64,000 nucleotides of DNA from Lichina pygmaea (taxonomy: Eukaryota > Ascomycota > Lichinomycetes > Lichinales > Lichinaceae), in NCBI GenBank assembly GCA_963422465.1, contig OY730173.1, forward strand, positions 3,782,001 to 3,846,000, read 5' to 3'. Every line of letters begins with the position of its first letter. Within the stretch, counting starts at the first letter, position 1. The notes beneath the pieces were generated by a model, which was not told where the DNA came from, did no database searches, and saw only the letters and a program-made list of their open reading frames with translations. Positions 57,818 to 64,000 of this stretch are shown piece by piece. Both the position numbers and the translations under genes were made by a program.

Positions 57818-59251
57818 AGCTAATCAAGTCACCGGTCAAGCTGCTGGTGTTGCGGAGTGATGGGCCACCGGAGGTGTCGCGCAGGCACCCTGGACACCCC
57901 CGTGAAACAGCTACAGCAGAACAGAAGACTGCGACCAAGCTTGGGAGATGAAAACCACTTGACAGACGACTACCGTGTACACTACAGCCCGAAGCCAGCC
58001 CCACAGCTGGTGGATGTGAAGTCTAGGCGTCTGATAGGGCACCTCTGGAGTAGTCGAGAGGAGTTCTTGTCAAGTCACTCTCCTAGCAGAGTCTCTAGCT
58101 AACACGTGAGGATCTGCTAGAGGGGGGAGTGGCCTTGGCACCATGGTGTTGTTAATCGAACAGGGACCACCTGTTAAAGAAGGAGAGTGGTCGTACAAGA
58201 AGACATCACCACTCCAGTGCCTAAGGGCTGTGTGATAGCCAAAGTGCTGGCTTGATGGTTTTGCCTAAGGCCTTGCCACAAAGTCTCTTCGTACGATCCA
58301 CAATCTGGGGCCGGGGGACTGGGTTATCCAGTGGGCCAACAGGTGCAACCGAGGCCCCACAGGCAACAGCGGACCAAGGAAAACTTCTCCCTACTTGGTT
58401 AGTGGGCTGGAAAGACAGCCCTGCAGATGCTGGCACAGCCTGCAGGGTCCGTAAGGCCTGCGAGGCATGGTCGGCCTTTGTACAAGAGATCTGCGAAGGT
58501 AACGTGAAACAGTTAACAACTGCGAGGTGTAGCATATAATGGCAGTGATGGAGGTAGGGCCTGGGCCTACTACAAGACTGTCTATATAGCCCGAGAGGAC
58601 AGATGCGTATGCCGGTTCGTACAGAGTGCAGGCTTAGGCTGCAAACAACAAGCTCAGGGAGCAAACTACAGTTGGAGCGTGGGCTTTGGGCTGGTGACCC
58701 AGCGCTCCAAAGCAGGATCCCAGGGGTGAGCACGTACGGCGGAGTGCAAGAGACCTCGGGACTGTGGGAAAGCGTGGTAGAGACCCTGTGGGGGGGTGCC
58801 AACTCTACACTATGTTCTGGCATAGTACGACTGTGGTCCCTACCCCACTATGTGTGTGTGGCCAAGCAGAAGAAACTGCAAAACATATCACCTCTTCATG
58901 CTCTCTTTATTCAAGACAAAGACAACAAGTCTCTTTTAATCCCCAAGACTTCACCACTATTATTTCAAACCCAGAGCTACTACAGAAGTTCTTGTACTGG
59001 TTTATGTCTTTGAAAAGACTAAACCAGTTTAATCTAGCTTTCAAACTCCACTATTCCCAATCCAATACCTAGATTCTCTTCTCTTACCAGAAACTTCAAG
59101 ATTCCTTTTGTTATATTCCCTAGTCACACCCTGCCTTCAGTTTTTATCCCTTCAAAGGTTTTCTGAAGGAGTTCACTATTAGCTAGAAGATCTGCATAGC
59201 TGTAAAGCTACTACCAGTGTAAGAATCAAATAAAAATAAATAAAAATAAAA
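57719..59251 (+). mobile_element. Composite retroposon: 1.1-kb unique 5' body joined to a LINE 3' end
   Basis: The unit is flanked by the 14-bp duplication AGAAGGTGTTCCTT (57,705-57,718 and 59,252-59,265), so it inserted as one piece into C4 gag. Positions 57,719-58,836 are GC-richer, retain CpG and match nothing else in the window. From about 58,837 the sequence is the last ~400 bp of the Tad1-like LINE, including the final ~74 codons of ORF2 and the AATCAAATAAAAATAAA tail. No convincing protein is encoded in the 5' body. It could be a template switch during LINE copying or a standing non-autonomous family. The chimeric MINE insertions of Magnaporthe, built from a ~1.1-kb sequence and a LINE end, are a known parallel in form. 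Confidence 0.88.
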
Positions 59252-61030
59252 AGAAGGTGTTCCTTACAGTTGTCGTCTTCGCACACCTTCCAATAAGGTC
59301 GTCCGCAGGCTGCTGTTGTAGCCTGGTGTAGATCCACTTGTGTGGCGATGTCTCTGACCTGTGTGATGCTGAGAGTATTGTCAACCCATCGTGACACTTG
59401 CGTCTCCCCTATTTCTGATAGAGTTGTGTCCTGTTGTTGAAGGACAGGTTTGTCAGGGACTGGTGGTGGCTGGGCTTCCTCGTTGTCAACCTGTTCCTCC
59501 ATATAGCCGGTTGTGTCAAACTCGGAGATCAGGTCTTCCTCCCAGTGGATTCTGTCAACCTTCCTTTGGACCTTGTTGAGGTGATCCAAGATTTCCTGAA
59601 GCATGTTCTCAAGTTTTTTGGCGTGTTGTCAGAGGTTGTTCTCCTCTCTGAGGAGTGCCACCTCAGGGTGATTGTGGGGCAGTGTGCCTTGGGGGGCTCT
59701 CTGGGGCTCCTCCATCTCCCTGCCTTTCCAGGCGCTCATGGTGTTCAACTGCTTCCCTTTGCCCTTCTTGTTCTTCTTCTTGCTTCTGCAGTTCACCGCA
59801 AGGTGGCCTACTTTCTGACAGTTGTAACACTTCTGTGTCTCCTTCTTTCATGGTTCCACCACATCAATTTCCATAGGTACCAAGCTGTAGTTATCTTTGG
59901 CAGGTGTTGGCTTTTTCTTCACCCATAGTTTTGTCTGCTTGCCTCACTTCTCAAGCTCTCTCTCGAACTGTCAGTCATCGATGTGAGCTGCAGTCTTGAT
60001 CATTTCGTAGAGCTCGGTTGGTCGGTCTCCTCACGTGATGTCATCCTTGACTTGTTCCTTGAGGCCTTGGTAGAATAGTGCTGTTAGTGCACTGTCCCCC
60101 CACTGAGTCCTCACTGCTAGTTGTTGGAACTTCGCCGTGAATTCCGATGCTGATCCAGTTTGCTGCAGTGCTTGGAGCTTTTGTTCTGTATCCCTTTCCT
60201 TGTCAAGGATCCCAAACATCTTTCTCATGGCTGTCTTAAAGGTTTTCAAGCTTCCCATGATCTGTCAGGTATTGTCTTCTTGCTCCTTGGGGTCTGCCTG
60301 ATTGTCTAGGTAATCCCTTAAGTAGATGTTGAACCAAGCGAAGGCTGGTCCTTCCAGGTAGGAGGCTGCAAATAGCACCTTCTCCTGGTCTGTTGGGAAC
60401 TGGGCTGTGTTGAACCCATAGTAGAGCTCCAGTTGTGTGAAGAACAACTCCAGTCCTCCCCTGGATCCATTGTACCTCTTCGGGGCACCTACCTTCAAGG
60501 GCTTCGGGGGTAGGTTAACAATAGGTGCCACCTGGACAGCCTGGGCCGGAGCCACCTGAGCAGCCTGGGCTTGGGCCACCTGAGAAGGGGTAGGGCTTTG
60601 TGGATCCACTATTGTATCAAGCCAGTGTCCTATATGTTAGAGGCTGAAACTGTTAAAGAGTGGGCTGGGTTCACACAGAAACTGGTACAGTCTGTTGCTT
60701 CGCAGAGCGGATTCTAGACAGGGACTTGATAGAGAAATAGACAGATAAGTAACTCTCTCTGTACTATTGTCTCAGTACGATGTGTGCGTGTTGTGTTCAG
60801 CCTGGAGAGCTAATCCCTCCGGGCCCTTGGGGTGGTCTTTATACAGATGCCCTAGGGGGGGGGTCTCCTCCGAGGGATATCATCCTTTTGCGTGGACGAG
60901 CTCCTCGCTTAGCTCCTGCTCGTCCACCGGACAAGCTTCTCGCTTAGCTCTTGCTCGTCCACCGGATTAGTCAGATGTTGTTCCGTATGACTAACACTCC
61001 TCCCTCGCTTACCTAGGCTGTTCCGGCCTA

Positions 61031-61068
61031 AAGTCTGACCCCTCTTTGCGTTCCACCCCTCTTCACAG
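61031..61068 (+). repeat. Fot1/Pogo left terminal inverted repeat
   Basis: About 38 bp, starting AAGTCTGACCCCTC and ending TTCACAG. It matches the reverse complement of the right end at roughly 70% by eye, a low value for a transposon with so little other decay. Confidence 0.75.
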
Positions 61069-61138
61069 ACCCCCTTAGCGACAATTTTTACAACATCAAC
61101 TTTTGTACAGATTTTGGGCTGACACAGTCCTTAATTGT

Positions 61139-62736
61139 CTAGAGCAGATACTGCGAGCACATATAATCAAACTCAACCTCCTGATTCTGCCTGGCTACCG
61201 AGTCAACCGGATTTACAGCCTGATACCGCTCCCTGGTGGCCTCGAGTGCCAGAATCTTGACAAAGTGATCGTTCGGGTTGGGGTGGATTTTCTGGCGCTT
61301 CGGTGGGCGTAATGTTTTGATCTCAAGTTCCAGATAGTCAATCTGACGTTGCTGCAGCTCAATCTTGTGGTTTTGGTGGTCCAGGCACTTCCCAACCGAC
61401 CGAAAGAGAGCTCTGGTTGAGGGGTCTCTTGTGCCAATTTTCTCCATAGACTCTCGGAGTTGACGATGTCTTTTTGGAGTTAGGAACACTGGCTGTGATG
61501 CTTGGGATGTGTTCTCAGGATGCTCGGGTTCTATTTGCGGGGTCCTAGGACGTGCCTGGGCTTCTGCTGCTGTGGTGGATCCTCCGCAACAACAAATCTG
61601 TTCTGCAATGCCTTCCGACAGCTTTGTGGCCATAACCCGGTATGTCGCCACCCAGCAACAATATTTGAGCTGCTGAAAGCCTTCTTCTGTGCCTTCTGGT
61701 ACAGAATTAGGAACATGGGCTTCCCAATAGCTCTGGCGGCTAATCTTTTAATGAAATCGTCAAGGAACATCCGGTACGCCTGCTTCAGACTTGAAAACAC
61801 ACCAACATCAAGAGGCTGGAGGACGTGGGAGGTGTGGGCTGGCAGGTACAGCAGGTGGATGTTGTTGTAGTAGCAGGTGTACTGGAATTCATCAGTCTCA
61901 TGGCTAATATGTCCATCTAGAACAAGCAGTCGTGTTTCTTTGCCAGGACCTGCCCCAGATTGGGGGATGAAGTAGTTTTCCAGCCACCCCTGAGCAATAC
62001 TGCAGTCAATGAAGCTGTTATCCTGTGCCTCGAAGTGCCACCCCAGCATCCCTGACCGATCATCCGGAAACCATTGCTTCTGTACAGATTTCCCCTTGAA
62101 AATAACAAGGGGATCAATGCACTGCCCGGTGGCATTGATGCACTTGACAATTGTAGTCCATGTATGACACGCAGGAGTACTCAGACACTCAGTCTTCTTC
62201 TCCCGCCCTGTCAAGATCTTCCCAGAGTAGGACATGCCTTCCATAAGGTCTGTCTCATCCATATTGTACTGGAATTGTGGTGCAATACTCAAGATCTTTG
62301 GATGTGCCATCATATCAAAGAATAGCTTTATATTAGCCTCTGAGGCACCATTCTTTCTAATCTGATCAAGTGGAACTGCTTTCAGGGACTTAACCTCTGG
62401 GTTCCGTCGCAAAAAGTTCTCAATCCAATGCTTCCCCAGAGGTTTATCATCCCCTCCAGCTTTAAGCAGTTTCTCGGCGAAATGAGCAAGCTGTTGATGC
62501 CGGGGTGCAAAGCCTAGCGAGGCTCGGAGGAGGACCCAGTCTTGCAGACTGGATTCCTGGTCTGGGGAGAGTCTTTGGCGACTCTGGTTGAAGACTGGTC
62601 GTACGTTTCGCCCATGTGATCAGGCACAGAGGGTGGTAGGGGGGATAACCCAGGTTTTTGCAGCGGTACAGATTGGCATTCCATCGGAGATAGCTTCCAG
62701 CGTGTTCTGGAGGTCCTCAGTCGTGTACGAAGGCAT
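61139..62736 (-). pseudogene. Fot1/Pogo transposase, one in-frame stop and one frameshift
   Basis: It starts MPSYTTEDLQNTLEAI (62,736), a helix-turn-helix DNA-binding region of the Tc5/CENP-B type. A TGA follows at 62,622-62,620, probably from CGA. The frame is then open to 61,531 and holds the DDE catalytic core: YNMDETDLMEG, VLDGHISHETDEF and LQPLDVGVFSSLK, giving the D-D-D triad of this family. Near 61,535-61,560 the reading shifts by one base into a second frame that carries the usual basic C-terminal region (TPKRHRQLRES to about 61,139). Total length would be near 530 residues, normal for Fot1. It cuts the element out and reinserts it at TA. This copy is inactive as it stands but only lightly damaged. 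Confidence 0.9.
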
Positions 62737-62840
62737 GATGAATCAATTAAGCCACTTAGAAGTCTGGATACTTGATTGTGGGAGGTGCTGCGACATGTTG
62801 TTGATGCAAGAGTCGTGCAGATTTATCGCTTAGGAGGTGG

Positions 62841-62878
62841 CCGTGAAGGGGGGTGGGCCGCGAAGGGGGGTACGACCT
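62841..62878 (-). repeat. Fot1/Pogo right terminal inverted repeat
   Basis: Read inward it starts AAGGTCGTACCCCC and ends TTCACGG, followed outside by TA. Confidence 0.75.
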
Positions 62879-63395
62879 TAGGCCTTAACATCCCACCTCT
62901 AACAAGCAAGAAAGAAGTGGACAATTACCTGGAAAGACTGGACAAAACTCTTCAAGAAATTCTAAACAAAACAACTTAACCTTGCAAAGAGTCCAGGTAT
63001 GCAGTACTATGGTGGAACCAGGAAATCAAAGAAACTATCCAGGAGGAGAGAAAAGTATGAAGAAAAGTACCCAGGGCCAAGAGGAAACCACCAGACTGGA
63101 GAAGATAACCAAAAAGAAAAAGAGTCTGATCAGACAAGCTAAAAGAAAAGTATTCAGAACACATCTCCAACAGCTAGCAGGAACCCAGGGCTACTGGAGA
63201 ATTGCCAAATAGGGAAAAGAAAAAGCTGGCAAAGTTCCTGACCTACCAATAGTCCCAGAACTTATAGGACAACAAGGACAGCTGGCAAAGTTTTTTGAAG
63301 AAAAAACAGAAGCTTTCAGAACTTAATTCTTCCCTCTTCCTCTACAGCCAGAGGCAGAAGAACAGGATCTGCCAGAAGAAATCCAGGAATAGCAA

Positions 63396-63786
63396 TGTTA
63401 AGGCCCAGGCCGGAACGGCTGAGCCGACCGAAGCGAGTGTACAGAGGTACACGGAACAATGTTCACCCGACCCGGTGGACAAGGTGGACGATGTGTAACC
63501 AGCTCGTCCAGCTTGTCCACGGTGGACGAGGTGGACAACGTGTAACCAGCTTGTCCAGCTCGTCCACGCAGAAAGCTGATACCCCTCGGGAGGACCCCCC
63601 CCCCTCAGGCTCCTGTATATAAGAACCCAGATAGCCGGAGAGAATAGCTCTCCAGGCTGAACGCACATTACAAGCGACAATAGCAAGAGAGTTACCCCAC
63701 TTGCTATTCATCTATTGAGTCCCTGCCCTCCTCAGTCGAAGACAGGACCACCCACATTCTGTGTGAACGTGGACTGGCTGTTAACA
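63396..63786 (+). repeat. C5 5' LTR
   Basis: 391 bp, TGTTAAGGCCC to CTGTTAACA. TATATAAG near 63,617 is a probable sense TATA box. Two ~48-bp tandem units of GTGGAC/GTCCAC motifs (about 63,473-63,568) give the middle part strong hairpin potential. Confidence 0.92.
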
Positions 63787-63824
63787 GTTTCAGCCTCTAA
63801 CACATAGGACACCGGCTCAATACG

Positions 63825-64000
63825 ATGGCAGATCCACGCAGCCCTACCCCTTCGCAGGCAGGCCAAGCTCGGGCTGCGCCTCAGGCGCAAGCCCAGGAAC
63901 CACCTGTCCCTACCACCCTCACCTTACCTCCAAAGCCGTTGAAGGTGGGTATGCCGAAGAGGTACGATGGATCACAAGGGGGATTGGAATTATTCTTCTC
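63825..64000 (+). pseudogene. C5 gag, N-terminal part (fossil)
   Basis: Open from the ATG to the window end. It encodes a Pro/Ala/Gln-rich start and then LPPKPLKVGMPKRYDGSQGG, corresponding to C4 gag. Whether the rest is open cannot be seen. Confidence 0.75.

Larger units (their letters stand above)
61031..62878 (-). mobile_element. Fot1/Pogo-type DNA transposon
   Basis: 1,848 bp flanked by TA duplications (61,029-61,030 and 62,879-62,880), inserted in the C4 5' LTR. Imperfect terminal inverted repeats of about 38 bp begin AAGTCTGACCCCTC on the left and, read inward, AAGGTCGTACCCCC on the right; both end in TTCACRG. One transposase gene is on the minus strand. Size, TA target and transposase type fit Fot1/Pogo. 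CpG content is normal, indicating recent arrival. Confidence 0.93.
52702..62890 (-). mobile_element. C4: Ty3/gypsy family C fossil with three later insertions
   Basis: Flanked by TCCCA (52,697-52,701 and 62,891-62,895). On the minus strand: 5' LTR (60,651-61,030 plus 62,881-62,890), gag (60,609 to about 59,266) with a CYNCQKVGHLAVNC knuckle, protease (about 57,600-57,087), reverse transcriptase (56,876-56,465 and 56,010-55,740), RNase H (to about 54,870), integrase (54,859-54,221), chromodomain (to about 53,760) and 3' LTR (52,702-53,091). The accessory frame is on the plus strand. A SINE, a composite retroposon and a Fot1/Pogo element sit inside. Complete in layout apart from these, with a dozen or more breaks. 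It keeps much more CpG than C2, so it is younger. Confidence 0.92.
60651..62890 (-). repeat. C4 5' LTR, split by a Fot1/Pogo transposon
   Basis: LTR sequence at 60,651-61,030 and 62,881-62,890, about 388 bp in total. The uninterrupted 3' LTR shows that the insertion site was the TA at the centre of the palindrome GGCCTAGGCC. Confidence 0.92.
51249..63395 (+). mobile_element. LINE L5, split by C4 and cut by C5
   Basis: Plus-strand LINE of the L1 subfamily in two pieces, 51,249-52,701 and 62,896-63,395. The first has ORF1 (knuckles CYKYTRFGHQAHTC, CIACGGKHARRDC, CANCKRNHPAWSKSC) to about 51,770, and ORF2 from about 51,930 through the endonuclease. The second continues ORF2 between endonuclease and reverse transcriptase (WWNQEI motif). 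The sequence stops at 63,395 where C5 begins. The 5' end is truncated in ORF1. Several stops are present in both frames. Confidence 0.85.
63396..64000 (+). mobile_element. C5: Ty3/gypsy family C fossil, 5' end only in the window
   Basis: Plus orientation, inserted in LINE L5 about 500 bp from the C4 edge and facing the other way. The 5' LTR (63,396-63,786) is followed by a short leader and a gag start at 63,825 (MADPRSPTPSQAGQ) that matches C4 gag. CpG is abundant and no break is seen in the short part visible. It appears young. The left flank is AGCAA; the right one is outside the window. Confidence 0.9.

Noticed and set aside
58221-58823. 200-aa minus-strand frame in the composite body
   Set aside because: No recognisable domain, ordinary for GC-rich DNA, and the element reads in plus orientation. 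Likely a chance frame.
1-64000. Bacterial-type defence or toxin systems, rRNA, plasmid or phage origins
   Set aside because: No supporting motifs. The intron, Tad1 LINEs, chromodomain elements and Fot1 transposon point to a fungal nuclear genome.

Overview
The window reads as a transposon-packed stretch of a filamentous fungal genome, most probably an ascomycete (Pezizomycotina). The signs are Tad1-like LINEs, Ty3/gypsy elements with chromodomains, a Fot1/Pogo transposon, and one host gene with a short intron carrying a TGCTAAC branch site. Nearly everything is mobile DNA nested in mobile DNA. Only 26,302-29,216 looks like host sequence.

Left block (1-26,301). A LINE (L1, minus strand) carries a solo LTR of Ty3 family B and is cut at 3,463 by a Ty3 family C element (C1). 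C1's LTR holds a 5'-truncated LINE (L0). A family B element (6,036-24,453) follows; inside it sits family A copy A1 (7,965-20,968), and inside A1 a second family A copy, A2 (9,473-16,014), in the opposite orientation. The 5' part of another LINE (L3) ends at 26,301.

Host island (26,302-29,216). L3 abuts a minus-strand gene fragment with one in-frame stop. Beyond an intergenic region with three CACGTG sites lies a plus-strand two-exon gene (27,535-29,055, 481 aa) made of internal repeats of about 65-72 residues. I do not recognise its family.

Right block (29,217-64,000). An LTR-type remnant (D) is split by family A copy A3 (29,980-36,433). Then come a nearly complete LINE (L2) with a SINE in it, a decayed family C copy (C2), a fifth Ty3-like remnant (E) holding a SINE and LINE L4, and LINE L5. 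L5 is split by family C copy C4 (52,702-62,890) and cut by C5 (63,396 to the window end). C4 itself contains a SINE, a composite LINE-tailed retroposon and a Fot1/Pogo transposon.

The elements depend on each other. The SINE and the composite retroposon end in the 3' tail of the Tad1-like LINE, so the LINE machinery probably moved them. Families A and C each carry, between pol and the 3' LTR, a reading frame on the opposite strand for a Cys-cluster protein, and family A has a TATA-like site in the LTR pointing towards it. The composite retroposon begins exactly at a fold resembling an HDV-type self-cleaving ribozyme. Decay differs sharply by copy: LINEs, C2 and E are almost free of CpG, while the host gene, the SINEs, the composite body and the younger family A copies keep it. 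LTR elements are treated here as fossils.
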